From: Rubinisphaera italica
GTDB taxonomy: Bacteria > Planctomycetota > Planctomycetia > Planctomycetales > Planctomycetaceae
Direction: 5' to 3'
NCBI RefSeq assembly: GCF_007859715.1
Contig: NZ_SJPG01000001.1
Span: 6,280,001 to 6,344,000 of the forward strand
DNA length: 64,000 nt
A program made the translations under genes and the position numbers. How positions within the stretch are numbered: the stretch's first letter is position 1; each line of letters starts with the position of its first letter. The notes beneath the pieces were generated by a model. That model saw nothing but the letters and a program-made list of their open reading frames with translations, did not search any database and was not told where the DNA came from. Of this stretch, positions 53,815 to 62,961 are shown piece after piece.

Positions 53815-55344
53815 TTACTCTGGCAGAATAGGTTTGCGTGGCGTCTTGCCATCTTTTTCGACTGGGTATTGAGCCTCGTAATGTTGCATGTCAGCAATGA
53901 GGTCTTTCATCAGTTTTTGCAATTGCTCCGGGTTTGATTTCGCCAGATTGCTGGATTCAAAAGGATCAGCCTTAAGATTGTAGAGTTGATAGTGCGAACC
54001 TTCGGAAGCTTCTGAGGGGATGTAATGATAGACCACTTTCCAGTCTCCCTTGCGATAGCTGGTGAAATAGTCGCTGCGATGCGGGGAATGAGGGTAGTGC
54101 ATCAGGAATGTTTCGTTTCTCGATGCATCGGACTTTCCGGTCAGGAGTTTATTCAATTTGGATCCATCGACGGTGTGTCCCTCAGGAGATTTCACATCGA
54201 CAAGATTTAAGATGGTCGGATACAAATCGTAAACTGCGGCCTGCTGACTTTGAATCGCTCCGATTTCGATTGGCAATTCCTTCTGATTGGCGTTACTGGC
54301 ATTCGGTTTTGCCCACGCGGCAATGAATGGAACTCTCATTCCCCCTTCGTAATGCGAACCTTTTTTTCCTCGCAGTGGAGCGGCACAGGCGACAGCATGT
54401 TGATGACCGAGGGGAGCATCGGAGCCATTATCGCCCAGGAAGAAAACAAGTGTGTTTTCGGAGATGCCGAGTTCATCGAAGTGATCGAGTAAATCGCCAA
54501 GCGATTTGTCCATGCCTTCAATTAAGGTAGCAAACGCCTGAGCATTAGCAGGTTTGCCAGAGTCTTTGTAATGATCGGCAAAGCGAGGATCGGAATCGAA
54601 TGGGGCATGCACGGCATAATGAGCCATGTAAAGAAAGAATGGCTTGTCATCTTTCACCGCTTCGGTCACACGAGCTTTCGCTTCGATGGAGAGGGCTTCG
54701 GTTAGAAAAGTCTCTGATCCATGATATTTCTCCAGATGAGGCACTGCATGATGAGCACGTTTCGTATCTGCTCCGTATCCCTTTTCCGCGTAATAACTTC
54801 CCGGGGCTCCGAAAGAAGCTCCTGCGACATTGACATCAAATCCAATGTTCAGGGGATCTGCCCCTTCGTAATCCTCAGCTCCAAAATGTCCCTTACCGAC
54901 ATGAATCGTTCGATAACCGGCTTTACTGAGCAGTCGGGGCAGGGTGACATCTTCTTTGTTCAAACCCTCCCAGTTCCAGTCTGGCGGTCCGAAAGGACCA
55001 CGGTTGTTATTGGTCGGATTGATCCAGTTGGTTGTATGATGCCGAGCTGCGTTTTGCCCCGTCATGATTGAGTTTCGCGTTGGCGAACAGACACTCATCG
55101 CACAAAAATTATTAAAGCGAATTCCCTGATCAGCCAGACGCTGCATATTTGGTGTGCGGTAATATTCATTGAGGGGATACTTCTTTGGATGTCCTGATTC
55201 GTCCGTCAAAAATGGAACGGAGGTATCCATGACTCCCATATCATCCACCAGAAAAACCATGATGTTCGGCTGCGATGCGGAAGTGGTTTGCTCAAAGACG
55301 ATCCCAATTAAACTTGCAATCAGGATGAGGAGGACATTTTTCAT
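53815..55344 (-). CDS. Exported type I sulfatase
   Basis: A 509-aa sulfatase. The signal peptide is 'MKNVLLILIASLIGIVFEQTTS'. The modification motif C-S-P-T-R (Cys86, to be converted to formylglycine) lies in 'SVCSPTRNSIMTG'. Metal-site residues are 'FLVDDMG' (Asp34-Asp35) and 'FFLGDNGSDAP', and the substrate-side segment is 'GYRTIHVGKGHFG'. It hydrolyses sulfate esters, probably on sulfated polysaccharides. The ATG at 55344 is chosen because it gives the signal peptide; an upstream in-frame start at 55389 adds an unlikely leader. A second sulfatase lies at 57247. Confidence 0.93.
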   Translation of the reverse strand: MKNVLLILIASLIGIVFEQTTSASQPNIMVFLVDDMGVMDTSVPFLTDESGHPKKYPLNEYYRTPNMQRLADQGIRFNNFCAMSVCSPTRNSIMTGQNAARHHTTNWINPTNNNRGPFGPPDWNWEGLNKEDVTLPRLLSKAGYRTIHVGKGHFGAEDYEGADPLNIGFDVNVAGASFGAPGSYYAEKGYGADTKRAHHAVPHLEKYHGSETFLTEALSIEAKARVTEAVKDDKPFFLYMAHYAVHAPFDSDPRFADHYKDSGKPANAQAFATLIEGMDKSLGDLLDHFDELGISENTLVFFLGDNGSDAPLGHQHAVACAAPLRGKKGSHYEGGMRVPFIAAWAKPNASNANQKELPIEIGAIQSQQAAVYDLYPTILNLVDVKSPEGHTVDGSKLNKLLTGKSDASRNETFLMHYPHSPHRSDYFTSYRKGDWKVVYHYIPSEASEGSHYQLYNLKADPFESSNLAKSNPEQLQKLMKDLIADMQHYEAQYPVEKDGKTPRKPILPE

Positions 55345-55592
55345 TGGATGAAACTTTCCTGAGATCAAACAGATGCGAAACTCTGTCACACAATAGAGTC
55401 GATTGATACTGGTTATAAGCTAACAGTAAGCATCAGTAATCTCAAATCTATCCATCAATTTGGTGTGGCAGGATTCCCCTGTTTCCACAGCCATTCTCTA
55501 ACATTCTTCTGAATTCGACTCTGAAGATTTGATAAGACGAACTACAATCGGAAAATTACTGCTTAGTTGATCTCCGAAAAAGGATTGTCCGG

Positions 55593-55997
55593 ATGAGAAG
55601 TGTGCTGATCTTGAGCCTCTGCCTGTTTAATTCCCTCTCTGTGAATTTTGAGAAGCCGACGGCTGAAGAGGAGTTGGAATCGCGTGGACGGGAATTGTTC
55701 CAGGCGATTCTGGATGATGATCTCAAGAAGTGTCTGGAACTCTCCGATCCGGCTTCTGTTAAAAAGCATGGTCAGGAAAAGTCCGAAAAGTTTTTTCGCA
55801 CGCTGATGCGAATCGTGAATTTTTCCAGGGTTGGAGCAGAAGACTACAAAATCGTTTCTTCGAAAATAGCCGCATCCGGAAAGACTGCTCAACTCAAAAC
55901 TCAGGTTTGCATTGCCGGCTTATGGCAATCTCCGAGTACAGAATTGTGGGTAAAGATTGATGGCAATTGGTACTATCAGGAAACTCTTGAGAAATGA
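55593..55997 (+). CDS. Small exported protein, unknown
   Basis: A 134-aa protein with a short signal peptide ('SVLILSLCLFNSLSVNF'). The rest reads 'LESRGRELFQAILDDDLKKCLELSDPASVKKHG' and ends 'ELWVKIDGNWYYQETLEK'. This pattern (helices followed by a strand with W-x-x-x-D-G-x-W-Y) resembles the DUF4878/NTF2-like lumenal fold, in which an exported cone-shaped domain binds small ligands. I offer that only as resemblance. AAGGA precedes the ATG. It runs divergently from the sulfatase at 53815. Confidence 0.6.
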   Translation: MRSVLILSLCLFNSLSVNFEKPTAEEELESRGRELFQAILDDDLKKCLELSDPASVKKHGQEKSEKFFRTLMRIVNFSRVGAEDYKIVSSKIAASGKTAQLKTQVCIAGLWQSPSTELWVKIDGNWYYQETLEK

Positions 55998-56024
55998 GAT
56001 TCTTCTCTCCGCATCAAAATTGAA

Positions 56025-56852
56025 ATGAGTGAGAGCATGTCTGACTATGTTCTTGGGCTCGACTGGATCAACCAGAAACAGGGCTGGGCTTGTGCTCGAT
56101 GTGACATGAATGCACCTGGGCAAATAGTATTCTCAACACTGATGGTTGAGGAGGCAATTGAACCTCTTGTTAAAGATGCGGCCTGCATTGTCGTCGATTC
56201 TCCAATTGGACTTTACGGCTTGCAACCAGAAGGCTGTAAAATTCGCCCCTGCGATCAAGGAGCCAGGCAATGGGTTGGGCCGGGAATGCAATCGAGCATT
56301 TTCGCAGTCCCCTATAAAAATGAACTGACACTTTGGAGACAGCGTCGTTTAGAGGGAAGCCCTCAGAAACAGGGGCACTTTCGAGGATTGCTGCCCATGA
56401 TTCATTCCGCGGATTGCATTCGCCGGCAGAATCCCAGGACTCTCGAGTCCCATCCCGAACTGACATTTGCTGCTCTCGGCTGTGGAAAGTTGTCCGGCTA
56501 TGCGTCCAAGAAAACTTTGCTGGGGCAACTGCTCAGAGTCGCAATTCTCCATCAGCAAGGATATTCACTCGACCTGAGAGATCTGATCCCTTTTGCAAGG
56601 ATTCCCTCTGATAACTTTATCGATGCCACTGCAATGGCGATTGTCGCTTGCGGTTGGTATCGGGCTGGACAGCTGCCAGTGATTCGCGAGCAAAGTGGTG
56701 ACCCCGTCATTCATACCAGCCACGACCGGGATGATTTTCTGATTGCCCTCCCGAAATGCTTTTCGGATTCACGTGAACTTCCTCCTTTGACCTCCGAGCA
56801 AATCATGCATCAGATCCAACAATGGGGGAGAAGTATTGGTACGGCAACTTAA
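56025..56852 (+). CDS. DUF429 family protein
   Basis: A 275-aa protein with the DUF429 pattern: 'DYVLGLDWINQKQGWACA' at the start, 'IVVDSPIGLYGLQPEGCKIRPCDQGARQWVGPGMQSSIFAVPYKNEL' (D-x-P-h-G-L...R-x-C-D-x-x-A-R...S-S-h-F) and 'ESHPELTFAAL' (the E-x-x-P-E motif) with 'DNFIDATAMAIVA' near the end. Conserved acids suggest an RNase H-like nuclease fold, but no activity is established to my knowledge. A second start at 56037 is equally possible. It overlaps the end of the convergent kinase gene by 4 nt. Confidence 0.82.
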   Translation: MSESMSDYVLGLDWINQKQGWACARCDMNAPGQIVFSTLMVEEAIEPLVKDAACIVVDSPIGLYGLQPEGCKIRPCDQGARQWVGPGMQSSIFAVPYKNELTLWRQRRLEGSPQKQGHFRGLLPMIHSADCIRRQNPRTLESHPELTFAALGCGKLSGYASKKTLLGQLLRVAILHQQGYSLDLRDLIPFARIPSDNFIDATAMAIVACGWYRAGQLPVIREQSGDPVIHTSHDRDDFLIALPKCFSDSRELPPLTSEQIMHQIQQWGRSIGTAT

Positions 56853-57250
56853 TTCCCCAAAATTTTGGGAATGAAAATTTGACATCCAATCACGACCGCG
56901 GCAATGCAACTGATCAGCACTGCTCCAGCTGCGACATCTTTCGCATTCCGCGTTAAGGGATGTTCTTCCAGACTAATCCGATTGAGTGTATTTTCAATTG
57001 CCGTGTTCAACATTTCCGTAACGATCACAAACGAAATCGAAATTGAAATGATCGCCCATTCCGTGATGTTTAACTCAAAGACAATCCCGGCAAAGATGAC
57101 AACCGTCGCGATTACCATCTGGACTTGCAGATTTCTCTCATTTTTAAATGCAATGAGAATTCCCCGGATTGCATTATGAAAAGCAGACAGCAATGAGCCT
57201 CGATAGCGTGGCGGTGTTAGATTGTCGGGATTGAGTTTCGATTCCGTCAT
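56849..57250 (-). CDS. dgkA: Diacylglycerol/undecaprenol kinase family protein
   Basis: A 133-aa integral membrane kinase of the DagK family: 'AFHNAIRGILIAFKNERNLQVQMVIATVVIFAGIVF', the catalytic and metal-site stretch 'VTEMLNTAIENTLNRI', and 'TRNAKDVAAGAVLISCIAAVVIG'. Three membrane helices are visible. It phosphorylates diacylglycerol or undecaprenol at the inner membrane, recycling lipids from envelope synthesis. Its ATG overlaps the sulfatase stop (ATGA), which couples two functionally unrelated genes. Confidence 0.9.
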   Translation of the reverse strand: MTESKLNPDNLTPPRYRGSLLSAFHNAIRGILIAFKNERNLQVQMVIATVVIFAGIVFELNITEWAIISISISFVIVTEMLNTAIENTLNRISLEEHPLTRNAKDVAAGAVLISCIAAVVIGCQIFIPKILGN

Positions 57251-58683
57251 GGTGCAGGAGTAGTCAGAAGAAGAGGAAGTGCCACGTCCCGGACGGCATG
57301 AGGGCGAACCTGGGAACCTGGTTGTTGATAATCTCCCAGCTCTGTTTTCGCTTCAACGGTTAACTGCGTCAATTGGTCGACAACTTTCGGTTTACTCTCG
57401 GCCAGATTCTTCGACTCGGCAGGATCTTCGACGACGTCATAAAGTTTTAAAGTCTGTTTTTGAGGTGATCCATTTCTCGTACGTGATCGCGATTCAATTG
57501 GCAGGTAAAGTTTCCACTTCCCGGAACGCACGGCCTGCAACTGATCCATTTGATAGTAATAGAAAGCTTCGTAAGGACTACTCGCATTCTTCTGCCCGAG
57601 CATCAATGACAGAATGTTGTGTCCATCCCGAGGGACCGTATTATCGAGGGGATGCTGACTTAATTTGGCCGCTGTGGGGTACAGGTCCATCATAGTAGTG
57701 AGCTCATCACAGACCGTACCTGCTGGAATTGTGCCAGGCCAGCTCATGATACAGGGAACCCGCATCCCACCTTCAGAAGTTGTATAACCCCATCCACTCA
57801 GCGGGAGGTTGCTTCCCTGGACTGGCGTACGACGAGGGGCTCCATTATCGGAAGTCCAGATAATGAGCGTGTTATTCGTCAGATCCAAATCCGACAAGGT
57901 GCGGACAATTTCACCGAGTGACCAGTCAATTTCTTCAACGGAATCGCCCCACGGACCGTTCTTCGATTTCCCTTTGAAGTCCTCGCTGGCAAAAGGAGCC
58001 TGAGTGCTGCCGGGCATACATTTGGGGATGTAAACAAAAAAAGGCTCTTTTTGATGGTCTTTGATCCACTCACAAGTGGAAATGGTCAAGCGTTTTGCCA
58101 TTTGATCCCGATCCACCGGGGCATCGACCACTTCAGTATTGACCATATAAGGCAACGGAGGCCAGTTCTGGCCTTCGCGGGGAGTCATGTCGTCGCTGTA
58201 GGGGATCCCTTCGAAATAATCGAACCCCTGATTCGTCGGCAAATAGTCCGGCTGATCTCCCAGGTGCCATTTCCCAAAAGCTGCCGTCGCATAGCCGGCT
58301 TTCTGGAGATGTTCTGCCATTGTCCATTCTTTGGGATTGAGACCAATCGGCGAAACCGGTCGCAAAACTGCTCCGTCGGTAATGGCCATGTCGACACGTT
58401 GTGGATAACAACCAGTCATCAAGGCGGCTCGACTTGGCGTACAGACTCCGCTGGCGGAATAAAAGTGCGTAAATTTACGACCGGACTTTGCCAGCTGATT
58501 TAAATGAGGCGTCCGATGCAGTTTGGAACCGAAGGGTTCGATATCGCCGTAACCCAGATTGTCGCACAGAATGAGGACAATGTTGGGGGGCTTCGATTTG
58601 ACATGACTCGCCAGAAGTTCAGCTGTCGAAATCTGACAGAAAGTCAGCAGAAACAGGATAAAGTTACAAAACAGATGGTTCAC
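57247..58683 (-). CDS. Exported type I sulfatase (second)
   Basis: A 478-aa sulfatase. It has a signal peptide ('LFCNFILFLLTFCQISTAELLAS') and C-T-P-S-R (Cys81) in 'SGVCTPSRAALMTG'. Further motifs are 'LILCDNLGYGDIEPFG', 'GYATAAFGKWHLG' and 'IIWTSDNGAPR'. These are arylsulfatase A-like features. The start is a GTG at 58683 with AAGGAG 8 nt upstream. It precedes dgkA with a 4-nt overlap. Substrate unknown; it differs clearly from the sulfatase at 53815, so the two probably attack different linkages. Confidence 0.93.
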   Translation of the reverse strand: MNHLFCNFILFLLTFCQISTAELLASHVKSKPPNIVLILCDNLGYGDIEPFGSKLHRTPHLNQLAKSGRKFTHFYSASGVCTPSRAALMTGCYPQRVDMAITDGAVLRPVSPIGLNPKEWTMAEHLQKAGYATAAFGKWHLGDQPDYLPTNQGFDYFEGIPYSDDMTPREGQNWPPLPYMVNTEVVDAPVDRDQMAKRLTISTCEWIKDHQKEPFFVYIPKCMPGSTQAPFASEDFKGKSKNGPWGDSVEEIDWSLGEIVRTLSDLDLTNNTLIIWTSDNGAPRRTPVQGSNLPLSGWGYTTSEGGMRVPCIMSWPGTIPAGTVCDELTTMMDLYPTAAKLSQHPLDNTVPRDGHNILSLMLGQKNASSPYEAFYYYQMDQLQAVRSGKWKLYLPIESRSRTRNGSPQKQTLKLYDVVEDPAESKNLAESKPKVVDQLTQLTVEAKTELGDYQQPGSQVRPHAVRDVALPLLLTTPAP

Positions 58684-58795
58684 GTTGGCAAACTCCTTGT
58701 TACAATGTATAAGGCATCAGTAATGCATAGTGCTCATTCAAATGCCTGCCCCTATAGCCTACCAGTGTTGCCCTCACCTTCCAAGGATTCCAGTC

Positions 58796-59767
58796 ATGCC
58801 TCTGGACCGTCGTGCCGAACTTTTTGTTGAAGCCGTCTCTGTTTTTTCCAGCACCCCTGTGCATGAAATGACGATTGAAGAAGCCCGAGCCCGGAAGCAA
58901 CCTTCTGTCGGCAAGCTGGCTCCGATTGTCGCTCAGGATGATTGCAGAATCCCCACGCGAACAGGTTCTGTCTCAGCCCGAGTTTATCAGCCCCGGAATG
59001 AAATTCATAACGGACATCCCGTCATTGTCTATATTCATGGTGGCGGCTGGGTGATGGGCGAACTCGATCATTATGACCAACTCTGCCGCGAACTGGCCAG
59101 TCAGACCGACATGACTGTCATCAGTCTCGACTATCGACTCGCCCCCGAACATCAATTTCCCAAAGGTCTGGAAGACTGCCTCGATGCTGTCGAACATCTG
59201 GCGACTGAAGGTATTCCTGGCCAGGCTTATTCCCATCAACCCTGCGAACATATCTATTTATGTGGAGACAGTGCCGGCGGGAATCTGGCTGCGGTTGTCG
59301 CTAACGAATTCCACGATCATTCCCGCATCCACATCGAAGGTCAAATTCTAATCTACCCGATTACCGACTGCGATTTCGATCGCGTCTCCTATCGAGACAA
59401 TGCTGAAGGCTATCTGCTCACCGCTGATATGATGAAATGGTTTTGGGAACTGTATTGTCCAGATCTCAGCAAACGCCCGCTTCCCTGGACATCTCCCCTG
59501 CAACGCGATTCTTTCGCGAATCTGCCCCCCGCCTTCGTGCTCACCTGCGAGTTCGATCCATTGCGTGATGAAGGAGCCGCCTACGCCGAATGTCTGCAAG
59601 CTGCGGGAGTCGAAACCGTTCACCACGAAATCCCCGGCATGATTCATGGTTTCATGCGATATCTGCAAACATTTCCGCAGGCACACGAAGCGGTTGCAAA
59701 AATAGCCGACTGGATTGACCACACTTCCGCAGTCAGCTCAGGCAAATCACACACATCTCATCATTAA
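58796..59767 (+). CDS. HSL-family alpha/beta hydrolase (lipase/esterase)
   Basis: A 323-aa cytoplasmic-type esterase of the hormone-sensitive lipase group. The oxyanion motif is HGGGW (81-85), the nucleophile Ser159 is in G-D-S-A-G-G, Asp lies in 'LTCEFDPLRDEG', and His in 'GMIHGFMRY'. AAGGA lies upstream of the ATG at 58796; the longer frame to 58730 is not needed. No signal peptide. It hydrolyses short acyl esters. It is divergent from the sulfatase gene. Confidence 0.9.
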   Translation: MPLDRRAELFVEAVSVFSSTPVHEMTIEEARARKQPSVGKLAPIVAQDDCRIPTRTGSVSARVYQPRNEIHNGHPVIVYIHGGGWVMGELDHYDQLCRELASQTDMTVISLDYRLAPEHQFPKGLEDCLDAVEHLATEGIPGQAYSHQPCEHIYLCGDSAGGNLAAVVANEFHDHSRIHIEGQILIYPITDCDFDRVSYRDNAEGYLLTADMMKWFWELYCPDLSKRPLPWTSPLQRDSFANLPPAFVLTCEFDPLRDEGAAYAECLQAAGVETVHHEIPGMIHGFMRYLQTFPQAHEAVAKIADWIDHTSAVSSGKSHTSHH

Positions 59768-59938
59768 TAGCGAACTTAATGACTCTGAAAAAGTTTTGCT
59801 GAACCAGTCGCATTGCTTTTGCGTTGGAAAGACCAATACGTCAAGATGATCTATGAACAGTTCCCCATTCTATTCTGACAGGGAATTGTTACGAAATCAT
59901 AATGACAACTTCAGGCATTCCATTTACGCAACTGGCCT

Positions 59939-61168
59939 ATGTTTTTTTTCATCCCCTATGGGACCGATGCTCCCATCTATCATTGGCCTTATGGCACTGT
60001 CGGGATGATTGTGCTCAATGTGCTCATCTTTTTTCTGGTTCCCGATGTCGCTCCCTATGTGCTGGAACATGGAAATGGGTTGCAGCCACTGGAATGGATC
60101 ACGTCTAATTTCATTCACGGAGACATTTTCCATCTCATTGGGAACATGATATTTCTGTGGGGTTTCGGGCTGGTTGTCGAAGGAAAAATCGGAACACCGA
60201 GGTTTTTGCTTGTCTACTTCGGCATGGGAATTTTTCAATGCTCGATCGAACAGGTACTGATGATTGCCAGCGATTCCGGCGGGTCCTCGTTTGGTGCTTC
60301 TTCGATCATTTATGGACTCCTGGCGATTTCTCTGATCTGGGCTCCTAAGAATGATTTATCGGTTTATCTGTTTGTCTTTCTAATCCGAATCATCGCCACA
60401 ACTTTTGAAATTTCGATTCTAAGCTTCGGCATGATCTATATCGGTCTTGAGTTTGTGTTTGCTGTATTTTCAGGATTTCAGATGAGCAGTGCGATGCTGC
60501 ACCTGGCAGGCGCGTTAATTGGAGGAGGCATCGGCTATGTTTTCCTCGTTGGCAAGTGGGTCGACTGTGAGGGCTGGGATTTGATTTCGGTCATGAAAAA
60601 TCAACATGGCCGCCAACTGACGCGCACCGCTGCTCAAATGCCGGAAGCTGATTATCAACTCAAAACAAAGAAGTCCAAAAAACGAAAAAAGAAGAAACCC
60701 AAACTCGCTGAATTGGATTCCGAACTCGATGATGTCGAAGTCCAGCAATCCAAACGTGAAAAGCGGGTTTTGAAAATCCGGGAGTTACTCAAGAAGAACA
60801 AGCCAACCGCTGCGGTTTCAGAATATCAGCTTGCCAAGCGACGGATGGGAGAATTCACACTCTGTGCGATGGATTTGAAGAGCATGGCTGATGGCTTATA
60901 TCGCCAGAAAATGTATTCCGAATCGATGCCCTTCTATGAACAATACGTCGATCGCTTTCCCGATCTGGCCTCCAAAGTACGTGTTCGGCTGGCTGCCATC
61001 TATATCGATATCCACCAGCGTCCGCGAGCCGCACTACGCGTCATGAGCCAGATCGATCCTCAGGAACTCGATGAGAACGCAGAAAAAATCCGCATCAAAC
61101 TCGAACGCCAGGCCAATCAACTGATTGATGAGGGCGTACTGGAACTGGAAGGCCAGAGTTGGTCGTAG
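59939..61168 (+). CDS. Rhomboid-family intramembrane protease with C-terminal extension
   Basis: A 409-aa protein. Residues 1-200 are a rhomboid: 'SNFIHGDIFHLIGNMIFLWGFG' (H-x-x-x-H-h-h-x-N), the nucleophile candidate Ser121 in G-A-S-S, and His188 in 'MLHLAGALIGGGIGY'. The usual G-x-S-G has Ser in place of the last Gly. A soluble extension follows with a very basic stretch (about 233-246) and TPR-like helices ('AVSEYQLAKRRMGEFTLCAMDLKSMADGLYRQKMYSESMPFYEQYV'). Proteolysis is likely but the G-to-S change should be tested. It is convergent with the restriction gene. Confidence 0.82.
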   Translation: MFFFIPYGTDAPIYHWPYGTVGMIVLNVLIFFLVPDVAPYVLEHGNGLQPLEWITSNFIHGDIFHLIGNMIFLWGFGLVVEGKIGTPRFLLVYFGMGIFQCSIEQVLMIASDSGGSSFGASSIIYGLLAISLIWAPKNDLSVYLFVFLIRIIATTFEISILSFGMIYIGLEFVFAVFSGFQMSSAMLHLAGALIGGGIGYVFLVGKWVDCEGWDLISVMKNQHGRQLTRTAAQMPEADYQLKTKKSKKRKKKKPKLAELDSELDDVEVQQSKREKRVLKIRELLKKNKPTAAVSEYQLAKRRMGEFTLCAMDLKSMADGLYRQKMYSESMPFYEQYVDRFPDLASKVRVRLAAIYIDIHQRPRAALRVMSQIDPQELDENAEKIRIKLERQANQLIDEGVLELEGQSWS

Positions 61169-61173
61169 AGAGT

Positions 61174-61902
61174 TTATTCACGCATTTTTGCAAATCCACT
61201 TGCATGACCTGACAAACTCGATGCAAATGAATTGAATGAGAGTTCCTGGATAGGACTGTTGCTCAGGCCTTTATTCGCATCTTCTCGCTTGGAAAGAAGC
61301 AGACAAGTCCCGTCGTATAATCTCTCTCTTAACAATTTCGTTAACATGACCTCATATCTTCTGGCATAAGATGCCCCTTGAAACTCTTCAAAGGTCTTGA
61401 AATGTGGCGCCTTTATTTTGACGGGACTTTGTGATCGGGGACAATCTTCAAGTAAAAACAAAAATCCTAACCATGGTCGTTGTGAGGGTTGAATTGCCCC
61501 TTCACGGTAGGCAGCCCAGAGGTCTGTTGCATTTCCAAGTGCTTCCTCTGTTCGATTATTAAAGTTATTCCCAAATGAAGGACCGACTTGAGCTTTAAAT
61601 TCGATGACCGCGATTAGCTGACCATTAGAAATCGCAAGTAAGTCCCATTTTTTCTCTGCACGGAAATATCCCGGCAATTCTGTTTTTTGTTTCCAGAAAA
61701 TCTCAGTCTTCTTTAAACCTGCATCAATTAAAATATCCCGACATAACTCTGCAAAACCGTCCAGATGTTTCCCACCGGTCACTGCTGTTCTTAAACCCGC
61801 ATCTCTCGTTCCAGTTTTTGCTCCTTGATTCAGTGACTGTGAATCCCGAGTTAACCAAAAATGTTTAACCGCTTTTGCCAATCGTTTCTCAAGGTTTTTC
61901 AT
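61174..61902 (-). CDS. Type II restriction endonuclease, PaeR7I/XhoI-like
   Basis: A 242-aa endonuclease resembling PaeR7I (family site CTCGAG). Segments typical of that family are 'LDGFAELCRDILIDAGL', the PD-(D/E)xK core 'KKWDLLAISNGQLIAVIEFKAQ' (Asp87, Glu101, Lys103) and 'VGPSFGNNFNNRTEEALGNATDLWAAYREGA', plus 'PWLGFLFLLED' and 'SYARRYEVMLTKLLRERLYDGTCLLLS'. The length fits the family. The ATG at 61902 has GAGG 9 nt upstream and overlaps the methyltransferase by 14 nt, so cleavage enzyme synthesis follows methylase translation. Specificity is inferred from family resemblance. The region is AT-richer than its neighbours. Confidence 0.85.
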   Translation of the reverse strand: MKNLEKRLAKAVKHFWLTRDSQSLNQGAKTGTRDAGLRTAVTGGKHLDGFAELCRDILIDAGLKKTEIFWKQKTELPGYFRAEKKWDLLAISNGQLIAVIEFKAQVGPSFGNNFNNRTEEALGNATDLWAAYREGAIQPSQRPWLGFLFLLEDCPRSQSPVKIKAPHFKTFEEFQGASYARRYEVMLTKLLRERLYDGTCLLLSKREDANKGLSNSPIQELSFNSFASSLSGHASGFAKMRE

Positions 61903-62860
61903 GAACATGCACCTCAGTCGATGAGAACATCCCGACTGAGTCTTTGATTCTCTTTTTAGCCATCGATAAGTAGGAAGCATCAATTTCATAGCCGATAGAA
62001 TTTCGACCATTTCTTAGCGCTGCTAAAGTTGTTGTACCGGTTCCAAGAAATGGATCCAAAACTGTATCACCAACAAAACTGAACATTTTGACTAATCGTT
62101 CTGCTAATTCCAGTGGATAGGGGGCAGGATGATTTTTCGTTGAAGCACCAGTAACTCCACTCCAAATTTGTTGAAACCATTCCCTGTGTTTTGCTTCTGG
62201 AATCACACTTAGTATTCGATTCGCAGTAGTAGGCTTCCGATATCCACCTGGCTTGCGCTCCATTAAAATGAATTCTATGTCATTCTTGATGACAGAGTTG
62301 GGTTCGTATGGCTTCCCTAGAAACGAAGAACCCCCTTCCACCTCGTAAGAGGCATTCGCAATCTTATGCCAGATGATAGGGGCTAGATTGTCATAGCCAA
62401 TCGTACGACAATGTTCTTGGATTGTCGCGTGAAGCGGTACGACTGTATGTCGTCCTTTATTTTTTTTCCGGGAAAGGCAGACATCTCCGACAACGCAAAT
62501 TAATCGCCCACCTGGGACAAGTGAGTCGTAGCACTTTTTCCAAACCTGATCCAACTGGTCAATAAAATGATCGTATTCAACAATGTGACCAAGCTGTCCT
62601 TCTGAATCTTTGTATTTCTTTAAGCTCCAATAGGGAGGCGAAGTCACAATCAGGTGAACAGATTCCGGTTCCAGAGTCATTTCTCTGGCATCTTCACAAT
62701 AAATATTATGAAATGTTGGAATTCGGCTTACAGATTCACTGATGATATCAGTCAACTGAGTGTTTTTTGCAATAGCAGGAATTGCAGTTTGCAAATCAGG
62801 TAAATCAGCAACTTCTGGGGGAATAAATTCCTCTAATGAAATTGAATTTAATACAGGCAA
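61889..62860 (-). CDS. Beta-class DNA methyltransferase (SPPY type)
   Basis: A 323-aa methyltransferase with motif IV 'TSPPYW' (73-78) ahead of motif I 'DPFLGTGTTTLAALRNGRNSIGYE' (about 266-289), which is the beta-class order. S-P-P-Y is usual for N4-cytosine enzymes, so m4C is the likely product; N6-adenine is possible. Translation probably starts at a TTG (62860), because no in-frame ATG lies before motif IV and GAGG is 7 nt upstream. It protects the host from the restriction enzyme encoded downstream with a 14-nt overlap. Confidence 0.88.
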   Translation of the reverse strand: MPVLNSISLEEFIPPEVADLPDLQTAIPAIAKNTQLTDIISESVSRIPTFHNIYCEDAREMTLEPESVHLIVTSPPYWSLKKYKDSEGQLGHIVEYDHFIDQLDQVWKKCYDSLVPGGRLICVVGDVCLSRKKNKGRHTVVPLHATIQEHCRTIGYDNLAPIIWHKIANASYEVEGGSSFLGKPYEPNSVIKNDIEFILMERKPGGYRKPTTANRILSVIPEAKHREWFQQIWSGVTGASTKNHPAPYPLELAERLVKMFSFVGDTVLDPFLGTGTTTLAALRNGRNSIGYEIDASYLSMAKKRIKDSVGMFSSTEVHVHEKP

Positions 62861-62961
62861 TTGATGGCCTCATAAAACAGATGATATGCAGTAGTGATTT
62901 TCGGGACCGAACAAATTGCGGAAAATATTTATCTGTAGATAGTTTAATCAATTTACTCTCT

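Noticed and set aside
59902..60108. A short frame beginning MTTSGIPFTQLAYV just before the rhomboid
   Set aside because: It overlaps the rhomboid start in another frame and loses sense after about 14 codons; the rhomboid ATG at 59939 gives the expected N-terminus.
61889..62010. Longer restriction enzyme starting at 62010
   Set aside because: The extra 36 residues overlap the methyltransferase motif I region in another frame, and GAGG precedes the ATG at 61902.
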